A stretch of 64,000 nt of DNA from assembly GCF_036330325.1 (NCBI RefSeq), contig NZ_JAZDRO010000001.1, positions 186,001-250,000 on the forward strand, written 5' to 3'. The DNA is from Hyphobacterium marinum. Lineage in GTDB: Bacteria > Pseudomonadota > Alphaproteobacteria > Caulobacterales > Maricaulaceae. The translations under genes were made by a program, and so were the position numbers. The notes under the pieces were generated by a model, which was not told the DNA's origin, ran no database searches, and was given only the letters and a program-made list of their open reading frames with translations. Below are positions 50,990 through 58,629 of this stretch, piece by piece; within the stretch, counting starts at the first letter, position 1, and the number at the start of each line of letters is the position of its first letter.

Positions 50990-52222
50990 TCACTCCGTCA
51001 AGGGATATCCGCCCAATTGTTCGCGGCAATCGGCGGCGGCCGCCTGGGCGCTGGCCCAGGCCCACTGGAAATTATAGCCCCCGAGCCAGCCGGTCACATC
51101 GACACATTCGCCGATGAAGTAGAGGCCCGGCACGGTCCGGCTTTCCATCGACCGCGAGGACAGGCCAGCAGTGTCGACCCCGCCTGCCGTCACCTCCGCC
51201 GTGCGCCAGCCTTCCGTCCCCGCCGGTTTCAGCATCCAGTCCGAGAGCGTCCGGACAAGAGCCTCGATCCGGTCGTGGGACAGATCGGCCAGGCGGGGTA
51301 TGTCCGGCAGGTCGCCGCGCGCGGCCAGCATTCCGGCGAGGCGCTTGGGCAAGAGCGATTCCAGGGCCGTGGCGAGGGACTGTTTTGGATGCGCGGCCTT
51401 GGCAGACTTGAGCGCGGCGGCGGCCTCATTCCCCGGCAACAGGTTGATGGCGACCGGATGGCCTTCGCGCCAGTAGGACGAGATTTGCAGGATGGCCGGG
51501 CCAGAAAGGCCACGATGAGTGAACAGCATCGCCTCATCAAACACCGTGTCGCCAAAGCGGGCGCGAACCGGCAGCGAGACGCCCGAAATGGATGCGAAGT
51601 CCGTCTTGTCCCGGCCCTCGAACACAAAGGGCACGAGTGCGGGGCGCGGGTCGATCACGTCGTGGCCGAACCGGCGGGCAATGTCGTAAGCAAAACCCGT
51701 CGCGCCCATTTTCGGGATAGACAGACCGCCGGTGGCGACGACCAGCCGCCGGGCCTCGACAGGGCCCGCACGGGTCGCGATGGAAAATCCGTCTTCGGTC
51801 CGGTCTAGAGCGGTAATGGGTGTCGACAGCGCCAGCTGACCACCGGCGGCCAGCAGATCACCGGTCAGCATGTCGATGATCGCACCCGAACGCCCGTCAC
51901 AGAAGAGCTGGCCCAGCGTCTTCTCGTGCCAGCCAATACCGCGCGCGTCGAGCCGGGCAATAAAGTCCGCTGGCCTATATCGCGCCAGTGCGGACTTCGC
52001 GAAATGCGGATTGTCCGACAAGAAGGCGTGGGGGCCGGTGTGGATATTGGTAAAGTTGCACCGACCACCACCGGAGATGCGAACCTTTTCCGCCGGCTTC
52101 TTCGCATGGTCGATCACCAGGACCGAAACCCCGCCTTCGGCAATTCGGGCACCGCAAAAAAGGCCGGCCGCACCCGCGCCAATGACGACCACATCGGCCT
52201 TAGTGGGCATGGTTGAGGTCAT
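50990..52222 (-). CDS. HI0933/YhiN-type FAD-dependent oxidoreductase
   Basis: 410 aa. FAD-binding GxGxxG in ADVVVIGAGAAGLFCGARIAE, then KVRISGGGRCNFTN, a hallmark of the family, RLVVATGGLSIPKMGATGFAY, and the C-terminal GLYFIGECVDVTGWLGGYNFQWAWASA. Reaction unknown; a structural flavoprotein family close to BaiN. The start at 52222 is chosen over 52252 because the extra residues are not conserved. Confidence 0.93.
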   Translation of the reverse strand: MTSTMPTKADVVVIGAGAAGLFCGARIAEGGVSVLVIDHAKKPAEKVRISGGGRCNFTNIHTGPHAFLSDNPHFAKSALARYRPADFIARLDARGIGWHEKTLGQLFCDGRSGAIIDMLTGDLLAAGGQLALSTPITALDRTEDGFSIATRAGPVEARRLVVATGGLSIPKMGATGFAYDIARRFGHDVIDPRPALVPFVFEGRDKTDFASISGVSLPVRARFGDTVFDEAMLFTHRGLSGPAILQISSYWREGHPVAINLLPGNEAAAALKSAKAAHPKQSLATALESLLPKRLAGMLAARGDLPDIPRLADLSHDRIEALVRTLSDWMLKPAGTEGWRTAEVTAGGVDTAGLSSRSMESRTVPGLYFIGECVDVTGWLGGYNFQWAWASAQAAAADCREQLGGYPLTE

Positions 52223-52336
52223 GGGGTTTCGGGCCTCTTCGTCGTGCTGCAACAGGCGCGAACCGGCCTAGGGCAGTTAGCGCCACAGGGGAAGCCGCTT
52301 TGCCGTCCGGGGCGGCGAGCGCAGACTTAAGCGGTC

Positions 52337-52843
52337 ATGAGCGGATTTCGACCCCATGTGCTGGCCGCCGCGCTTCTGGCCCTTCTGGCCGCAGGCGTGC
52401 TGCCGGGGTGCGCCTCCCATCCCGGGAGGGGTTCGGATCTGGTCATTTCGGGGCCGCAGGTCGGCAATCCGGTCGTGGGGGCGTTCCGGATCGAGTCCCG
52501 TTACGGCGATCAGGGCTGGGACCATGTCCTGGTCGTGCGCAAGGATGACGATGTCTATCCCGGTTTCGCGCCGCGCCGGTATGACCGCGCCGAGATCGGC
52601 GGGATCGACAGCGAAGTGCTGCGCATGGCCGAGGCCGAAACCTTCTGCCCGGAGACCTGTTCGCGGCACTACGAGATCATCATCCGGCTGGACGAGGCGA
52701 TGATCGATTTCGGACGCAATACGGGCGGACTGATTGCCCATCTCAGCGCGTCGGGCTGTGCCTGCCCGCCCTTCTCGGTCCGTGTCGGACCGGACTATCT
52801 CGACAGGCATGTCCGCCGGATCGGGCGCTATCGCCGGGGCTGA
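52337..52843 (+). CDS. Lipoprotein of unknown function
   Basis: 168 aa. Signal peptide ending in a lipobox (LLAAGVLPGC, lipid on Cys25), then a compact domain with six further cysteine-flanking segments (ETFCPETCSRHYEI, SASGCACPPFSV) and GWDHVLVVRKDDDVYPG. Not recognised. It precedes the dioxygenase gene by 47 bp on the same strand. Confidence 0.75.
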   Translation: MSGFRPHVLAAALLALLAAGVLPGCASHPGRGSDLVISGPQVGNPVVGAFRIESRYGDQGWDHVLVVRKDDDVYPGFAPRRYDRAEIGGIDSEVLRMAEAETFCPETCSRHYEIIIRLDEAMIDFGRNTGGLIAHLSASGCACPPFSVRVGPDYLDRHVRRIGRYRRG

Positions 52844-52890
52844 CAGCCGGGCTTTGCGCTTCGCTGGCCGCAATGTCATAAGCTGACCTC

Positions 52891-54138
52891 ATGACAACAC
52901 GATCCAAACCCGTCCAGGACGCGGCACGCAAAGCCTATGATGACTGGCTCGCCGGACGTCATGGCCCCGCCCTCGACGATCTTGCCGCCGCGACCCGCGG
53001 TGGCGACCTGGCTTCTGCCAGCGTGCTATTGACCCTCGCAGGTCAACCCGAAGCCCCCGAAGGGGCAACTGACGCCGCGCGAAAGGCCATCGAGGATGCC
53101 CCCGCCGGTGCTGTCATCCACCGCCACCACGCCTTCCTGCTGGCGTCCGGTTATGGTGGCAAGACGGATATCGATCAGGCGCTCGCGCTTCGTCTCGGCG
53201 ACGCCGAGGACGGCGACATGCAGGCGCTGACCGAGCTGGCATTGCTCGCCCTGTGGGCCGGTGAGGATACGATCGCCGAGAAAGCCCTGATCCGGGCGGC
53301 CAATGAGGGCCAGGCCCACGCCATCGCGGCGCTGCTCCGCCTTGGCTTTCAGCGCGGTCATGTGCCTGGCGTCGCCCACGCCAAGGCCCCGGCCCTGGCG
53401 CGCAGCGGCCACCCGCTCGGCGCAGCCTTTGAAGCCACGACAGCAGACCTCGAAGTCCGCGAACTGGCCGATGCGGACACCATTCCCGATCTCGACGAGA
53501 CGGCCATTGCGGCGATTTCCCGCTGGCTGCCCGGCGCGCCTGAAGAGACGCGGGTCCTCAGCGAGGATCCGCCCGTGGCGCGGGCACCGCATTTCATGCC
53601 GCCCGCCATTTGCGATTACCTGGTTGCGAATGCGGCCCCGCACCTGCAGCCTGCCCGCATCCTTGACCCGGGTACGGGCGAAAGCCGGGAAGATCCCTAT
53701 CGCAATTCGCTGACCGCCAGCCTGCCTGATGGCGTGTTCGACATCGTCCTGTGGGCGATCAAGGCGCGCATGGCCGCGCTGGCCGGCTGCGGGTATGAGC
53801 AAGGCGAAGCGCTGAGCGTGCTGGCTTACCGGCCGGGCGATGCCTACAAGCCGCATTTCGACTACATGACCGCCGATGACGGGCCGGTTTCGGCCGACCT
53901 GGATCGGCGGGGCCAGCGCATCGCGACAACGCTGATCCGGCTCAATGACGGCTTCGAAGGCGGCGCGACGGTCTTTCCCAAGCTTGACCTGAACTGGGCC
54001 GGGGCACCGGGTGAGGCGCTGACGTTCGCCAATGTCCATTCCGATGGAACGGGCGATGACCGCACGCTGCATTCGGGCGAGGAAGTCACGCGGGGCCTGA
54101 AGCTGTTGGCCAGCCTGTGGCTGCGCGAACGGGCCTGA
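52891..54138 (+). CDS. Prolyl-4-hydroxylase-like 2-oxoglutarate/Fe(II) dioxygenase
   Basis: 415 aa. The N-terminal ~190 residues are SEL1/TPR-like helices (GDMQALTELALLALWAGEDT, ALIRAANEGQAHAIAALLRLG). The C-terminal catalytic domain has the HxD iron pair in YKPHFDYM, the RIATTLIRLNDGFEGGATVFP strand, the distal His in DDRTLHSGEEVTRGLK and Lys for 2-oxoglutarate in RGLKLLASLW. It probably hydroxylates a protein side chain. Its stop abuts the glutaminase start, so the two share a transcript. Confidence 0.88.
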   Translation: MTTRSKPVQDAARKAYDDWLAGRHGPALDDLAAATRGGDLASASVLLTLAGQPEAPEGATDAARKAIEDAPAGAVIHRHHAFLLASGYGGKTDIDQALALRLGDAEDGDMQALTELALLALWAGEDTIAEKALIRAANEGQAHAIAALLRLGFQRGHVPGVAHAKAPALARSGHPLGAAFEATTADLEVRELADADTIPDLDETAIAAISRWLPGAPEETRVLSEDPPVARAPHFMPPAICDYLVANAAPHLQPARILDPGTGESREDPYRNSLTASLPDGVFDIVLWAIKARMAALAGCGYEQGEALSVLAYRPGDAYKPHFDYMTADDGPVSADLDRRGQRIATTLIRLNDGFEGGATVFPKLDLNWAGAPGEALTFANVHSDGTGDDRTLHSGEEVTRGLKLLASLWLRERA

Positions 54139-55071
54139 ATGCCCGAACAGACTCCAGCGGACTTTGACGTCCTGCTTGACCGGATCGCCGCGACCGCGCG
54201 CGCCGAAATCGGCAAGGGGCAGGTCGCGGACTATATTCCGGCGCTGGCCCGCATTCCGGCCGGCAAGTTCGGCATAGCGGTCTGCGCGGTCGATGGCGCG
54301 GAGTGGACGACCGGCGATGCCCGCGAAGCCTTTTCTATCCAGAGTATTTCGAAAGTCCTGACCCTGCTTCTGGCGATGGAGACAATCGGCCCGGATGCCG
54401 TGTGGTCGCGGGTGGGCCGCGAACCCTCGGGCACGCCGTTCAACTCGCTGGTCCAGCTGGAAGGCGAGCGGGGGATTCCGCGCAACCCCTTCATCAATGC
54501 CGGTGCGCTGGTCGTCACAGACTGCCTGACCGCCCAGACCGTTTCACCGGCCTACCAGCTTCTGACCATGGCGCGTCGCTGGTCGGGCAATCCGGATCTT
54601 GCCTTTGATGAAAGCGTGGCACGGTCCGAAGCCGAACACGGCCATCGCAATGCCGCCATCGCGCATTTCCTGAAAAGCCAGGGCAATCTGAAGTCAAAGG
54701 TCGAGGACGTACTGCACGTCTATTACCGGCAGTGCGCACTGGCCATGTCCTGTCTCGATCTGGCGCGCGCCTTCCTTCCGCTGGCCAACAAGGGACAGAC
54801 GCTGGATGGCCGGTCGCTGATCCCGCCCCTTCGGGTCAAGCGGGTCAATTCCCTTTTATTGACCTGCGGTCTTTATGACGGGGTCGGGAATTTCGCTTTC
54901 CGGGTCGGGATCCCCGCCAAGAGCGGGGTGGGCGGCGGGATCGTTGCCGTCATTCCGGGCCGGTATTCGATCTGTGTCTGGTCGCCCGAGCTGGATGAGC
55001 TGGGCAATTCCCTGCCGGGCACGGCCGCGCTGGAAGCCTTCACCGACGCGACACAGTCCTCGATTTTCTAG
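54139..55071 (+). CDS. glsA: Glutaminase
   Basis: 310 aa. Converts glutamine to glutamate and ammonia. It belongs to the serine-dependent beta-lactamase-like glutaminases: the nucleophile and general base are in AFSIQSISKVLTL (S-x-x-K), and EPSGTPFNSLVQLE, RNPFINAGALVV and SGVGGGIVAVIPG are conserved. The ATG follows the upstream TGA with no gap. Confidence 0.96.
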   Translation: MPEQTPADFDVLLDRIAATARAEIGKGQVADYIPALARIPAGKFGIAVCAVDGAEWTTGDAREAFSIQSISKVLTLLLAMETIGPDAVWSRVGREPSGTPFNSLVQLEGERGIPRNPFINAGALVVTDCLTAQTVSPAYQLLTMARRWSGNPDLAFDESVARSEAEHGHRNAAIAHFLKSQGNLKSKVEDVLHVYYRQCALAMSCLDLARAFLPLANKGQTLDGRSLIPPLRVKRVNSLLLTCGLYDGVGNFAFRVGIPAKSGVGGGIVAVIPGRYSICVWSPELDELGNSLPGTAALEAFTDATQSSIF

Positions 55072-55087
55072 GCCTCATTACAGAGCG

Positions 55088-55117
55088 CGGCCGGACCGTA
55101 CGAACACGGTCCGGCCG
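55088..55117. terminator. Perfect 12-bp hairpin between convergent glsA and TonB-receptor genes
   Basis: CGGCCGGACCGT (55088-55099) and ACGGTCCGGCCG (55106-55117) pair perfectly with a 6-nt loop. No clear T run follows on either strand, so termination would rely on stem strength. It serves the 56-bp gap between two converging genes. Confidence 0.6.
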
Positions 55118-55127
55118 GATCTCCTGT

Positions 55128-57254
55128 CTAGAAGCTGTGCAGCACCGCAAGGCGGAAGGACCGCCCGGCGAGCGGGATCATGTCCTTCAGCTGTGAGGTG
55201 TGCAGGCGAGCCTCCTCGTCCGTCACATTGCGGACCTCGGCCATCAGGCGTGTGTTGTCGCCGAAGGGATGCGCCGTCGCCGAGAAATTGACCAGCGTAT
55301 AACCGTCCGTCGGCAACTCGAACGCGGCGGTCCGGTCCTGATCGGCGGCCCAGACGACTTCACCGCGCAGATCGACGATGTCACGCTGCAGCTCGGCCCC
55401 GACCGTCGCTGACAGCGGGGGCAGTCGCGGCAGGTTTCCGAAACTGTCGGTCTCGCCGCGGACATATTCGACCGTCAGATCGCCGACCAGCGCCCACGGC
55501 CCGATTTCGGTGATATCGCGTTCCACATAGATCTCGCCGCCCCACAGCGTCGCGTCATCCTGGAGATACTGGAAGATCGGCAACTCCTCGACCGGGTCTT
55601 CCATCCCGGTCGGCGCGAGATAGATGAAGCCATCGAACATGGAATAGAAGAGTCCCGCCTCGACAAGCCAGGCCGCCCCGGTCGCCCGGTAGGTGAAATC
55701 AAACGCCCAGCCGGTTTCGACGCCGAGATCGGCATCCCCGACTTCAACGGTTTCGGTCGCCGCATGCGGCCCATCGGAATACAGCTCGGCGGCCGTCGGC
55801 GCACGCTCGGTGCGGGCCAACGAAAAGCCAACGAAACGGTTGTCCGCAGGGCGCAGGAAGACCCCTGCCGCAGCACTCACCGTGTCAAAGTCACGATCCG
55901 GGTTGGCCAGCGCGTCATGTTCGCGATGTTCGAAGCGGAGACCGAAATCAAACCCGTGCGTGTCGAGGTCGAGCCTCTGGGCGGCGAAAACGCCGAAGTC
56001 GCGGGACTCCACGGGCGGAACGAATGCCTCCTCGCCGGTGGCCGAGAAATCGGTGCGCAAGGCCTGGACGCCGACCGACCCGTTCCACGGCCCTTCGCCG
56101 CGTTCGTTGACGAGCGCGGCGCGCATTTCCCAGCCCTCGGTTTCAAACAGGGTGCCGATCGCACCATCGGGCTCCAGCTCGGCATGGCTGTAGTCGGCAA
56201 CGCCGACCGAGACGTCGAGATGGTCGAACGGGCCGACGGCGAGATTGAATTCGCCGCGCGCATCCCATCGGGTCTGCTCCATGTCGATCCGGGCATCGCC
56301 CTCCTCGTCATGATCCTCGTCATCGTCATCGAAGGCGAAAAGCGGGGCGGAATCGTCGTGATCGTCGTCATCATGGTGATGCTCGTGACCCGGCAGACCG
56401 TAATCGGCCTCATAGCTGCGAACCGAAATCCCGAAATAACCCCACGGGCCGTTCAGTGCGGCTCCGCCCCCGACAGTCTGGAAGGTAAAGCCGGAATTGG
56501 GGACCGAGCCGTAGGCTTCTTCCTCGTCGTCGTGATCATGATCGTCGTTATCATCTTCGTGGTGGTGATCATCGTCTTCCAGCGCGCGCAGGCGGGCGGA
56601 TTCGGCAAAGCCCGGAATGGAAAGATCATCCGCTTCGCGATGAGAGGCTTCGAACTGGAAGGAGATCGGGCCGGTGCCAACGCGCGCCCGGCCAGCGAAC
56701 TGGAAGCCGTCATCGACACTGGTATAGCCGGCATAGACCTGACCCTCGACGGGGCCGTCAATGGGGCGCGACGGGATGCGCCCGTCGATGACATTGATGA
56801 CGCCGCCAATCGCGCCGCCGCCATAGGCGATGGCCGCCGGGCCGCGCAGAATGTCGATCTGTTCGGCATCCAGGACTTCGCTGGTGCCGGCATGGTCGAC
56901 ACTGATCGCGGAGGCATCAACCAAGCCAACACCGTTATTGAGGATGCGGATGCGATCACCGCCCAGCCCCCGGATGATCGGCCGGCCGACGGCCGGGCCG
57001 AAGGAGGTGGTGGAAATGCCCGGCAGATCGGCGAGTGAGGCCCCAAGGGACCCGTCAAACGAGTCCGCGATATCGTCGATATCGAGCACATCGACCGATT
57101 GAAGGGTTTCGCCGCTCGCGGTCTCGATGGCGCTGCCCGTCACGACGATGCGGTCGCGTTCCTCGGGTTGCGGCGCGGTCTGGGCGTCAAGCGGGGCGGT
57201 GAAGGCCAGGGCTGCGGCCCCGGACAGGAGGGAGGTCTTGAAAACTCGGGTCAT
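55128..57254 (-). CDS. TonB-dependent outer-membrane receptor with His/Asp-rich loops
   Basis: 708 aa. Signal peptide (1-24), plug domain (about 34-160: RIVVTGSAIETASGETLQSV, RPIIRGLGGDRIRILNNGVG, DILRGPAAIAYGGGAIGGVI) and a beta-barrel ending RSFRLAVLHSF with terminal Phe. Two extracellular-loop candidates are packed with His, Asp and Glu: 226-246 and 290-320. Such loops are typical of zinc receptors such as ZnuD, so zinc or another transition metal is the likely cargo. A small His-containing secreted protein is encoded upstream on the same strand. Confidence 0.9.
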   Translation of the reverse strand: MTRVFKTSLLSGAAALAFTAPLDAQTAPQPEERDRIVVTGSAIETASGETLQSVDVLDIDDIADSFDGSLGASLADLPGISTTSFGPAVGRPIIRGLGGDRIRILNNGVGLVDASAISVDHAGTSEVLDAEQIDILRGPAAIAYGGGAIGGVINVIDGRIPSRPIDGPVEGQVYAGYTSVDDGFQFAGRARVGTGPISFQFEASHREADDLSIPGFAESARLRALEDDDHHHEDDNDDHDHDDEEEAYGSVPNSGFTFQTVGGGAALNGPWGYFGISVRSYEADYGLPGHEHHHDDDDHDDSAPLFAFDDDDEDHDEEGDARIDMEQTRWDARGEFNLAVGPFDHLDVSVGVADYSHAELEPDGAIGTLFETEGWEMRAALVNERGEGPWNGSVGVQALRTDFSATGEEAFVPPVESRDFGVFAAQRLDLDTHGFDFGLRFEHREHDALANPDRDFDTVSAAAGVFLRPADNRFVGFSLARTERAPTAAELYSDGPHAATETVEVGDADLGVETGWAFDFTYRATGAAWLVEAGLFYSMFDGFIYLAPTGMEDPVEELPIFQYLQDDATLWGGEIYVERDITEIGPWALVGDLTVEYVRGETDSFGNLPRLPPLSATVGAELQRDIVDLRGEVVWAADQDRTAAFELPTDGYTLVNFSATAHPFGDNTRLMAEVRNVTDEEARLHTSQLKDMIPLAGRSFRLAVLHSF

Positions 57255-57406
57255 GGGTCAGGTCGTCCATCTGAAAACTGTCGCGTCGTATGTCGCGCCG
57301 TGTCCGGAGGGCCGGACATGGGCGGACGGGTGACGGATCAGGCCGCGACACCGCCGGAGAGCCGGGCGGGACGAAGCGGCGTGAATTCAGCGCACCGTCG
57401 GGCGCG

Positions 57407-57808
57407 TCAGATGGTTTGGGGCGGTGCACGCGCAGGCGGGCGCGGCGCTTCGGCGGCAGCAGGCGGAGCCTGCCCAGGTGGCGCGACATTGTCGGCGGCA
57501 TAAAGAACGCCGCTTTCCAGCAAGGTTTCCGCGGGGGCGAGCAGCCCGCCATGGCCCAGCGGAGAGTGGCTCAGCGGACATGGAGTCCCGCTTTCGGACG
57601 GCACATGCGGCCCGCCAGAGCCATCCCTGTCCATGGCAGTCAGGATCTCGGCCATCGCCGGGCCGGCAAACTGGTAGTCTCCGGAATGGGTGTGGGCCAG
57701 GGCCGCCCCGCCCTGAAGGCAGAGCGCCAGTGCTGCCAGCAGCCCAACGGAGAACGCCCGCCATCGGGCGGGTGTCAGCATGCGGCGATGGGCAATGGCT
57801 CGGGCCAT
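57407..57808 (-). CDS. Small His-containing secreted protein (DUF2946-like)
   Basis: 133 aa. A basic leader and hydrophobic signal segment (SVGLLAALALCLQGGAALA) precede a short mature part with HTHSGDY, CPLSHSPLGHGG and a Pro/Ala-rich tail. It resembles DUF2946-type proteins often found beside metal-related TonB receptors. Start could be 57808 or 57781. It is 152 bp upstream of the receptor gene on the same strand and probably shares its regulation. Confidence 0.6.
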   Translation of the reverse strand: MARAIAHRRMLTPARWRAFSVGLLAALALCLQGGAALAHTHSGDYQFAGPAMAEILTAMDRDGSGGPHVPSESGTPCPLSHSPLGHGGLLAPAETLLESGVLYAADNVAPPGQAPPAAAEAPRPPARAPPQTI

Positions 57809-57855
57809 GACATCCAGTTCAGTCTTACGTGCACACGGTCACTATCGCACAGACA

Positions 57856-57872
57856 ATGTAATCATGTCACAT
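57856..57872. promoter_or_regulatory. Possible operator: ATGTNA-N5-TNACAT inverted repeat
   Basis: ATGTAATCATGTCACAT lies in the 149-bp gap between the divergent DUF2946-like gene and the gene at 57958. Only the outer bases are symmetric (ATGT.A and T.ACAT). Given the metal-receptor context a Fur/Zur-type site is possible, but the match is weak and short. Confidence 0.25.
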
Positions 57873-57957
57873 GACGAGACCGCAAGGTGGCGTGGCAGGG
57901 CGCAACCGGATAACCGGCCTGTTGTGCTACAATGCGGTCCAACAAGGGGAAGCCATC

Positions 57958-58611
57958 ATGAATCTGATCAGCCTGTTTGCCGCCGCCATGCTGTCCACCA
58001 GCGCACAGGAGGCCGATACCCTGACGCCCCCGTCCGCCCCGGCGCTGGACGCACAATCGAATTCACTGCGCCACACCGAGACAGAAGCAGGGCGCGACGA
58101 TAACGCAGAGATGCCGCGCCAGGCCGAGGAAGAGCGCGAGACGGGCGAGGCCATGCGCGCCAGGCCCGACGCGGACCGTGATGCGCGCAGCCAGCCATTG
58201 CGCCGAAGAGGTGTCGACAATCCGGGCACCAACTCACTTGGCGGGGGCGACCCAGGGTGGGAGGTGCGCGGCGAGGCCCGCGACGAATTCGGGGGCGACG
58301 AGCCTAGCTGGGCGCGTCAGCCGGACGGATCGGACGCCTCGCTCGGCGGTGGTGATCCCGGTTGGGAAGTGCAGGGTGATGCTGACCGACGTGCTGCCTC
58401 TCACGGCCAGGACGCCATGATCCGCGACCGCGGCGAGTATCTTTGCCAGTGCAGCGGGGCGGGCAGTTGCGGTTCCTATGTTGAGGACGACGCGCTGCAT
58501 TGTTCGCCCTATGACGGCAATGGCGGGCGCATCTGTTCGGGGTCCTGCTCGATGCGCACGCCCGACGACGGTGCGCGGTCAACACCGGCCACGGCCATGC
58601 CGGAGCGGTAG
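57958..58611 (+). CDS. Secreted Cys-rich protein with internal GGGDPGWEV repeats
   Basis: 217 aa. Signal peptide (MNLISLFAAAMLSTSA), a long polar, probably disordered region, two copies of SLGGGDPGWEV(R/Q)G (about 114-126 and 148-160), and a C-terminal domain with seven cysteines (YLCQCSGAGSCGSYVEDDA, HCSPYDGNGGRICSGSCSM). Not recognised. It converges with the metalloprotease gene, 18 bp apart. Confidence 0.7.
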   Translation: MNLISLFAAAMLSTSAQEADTLTPPSAPALDAQSNSLRHTETEAGRDDNAEMPRQAEEERETGEAMRARPDADRDARSQPLRRRGVDNPGTNSLGGGDPGWEVRGEARDEFGGDEPSWARQPDGSDASLGGGDPGWEVQGDADRRAASHGQDAMIRDRGEYLCQCSGAGSCGSYVEDDALHCSPYDGNGGRICSGSCSMRTPDDGARSTPATAMPER

Positions 58612-58629
58612 ATCACCAAGGTCCTGGCG

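Noticed and set aside
55764..57038. 424-codon plus-strand open frame antisense to the TonB receptor
   Set aside because: Its Val/Ile-rich stretches are the reverse of the receptor's His/Asp-rich loops; they mimic membrane helices but are not real.
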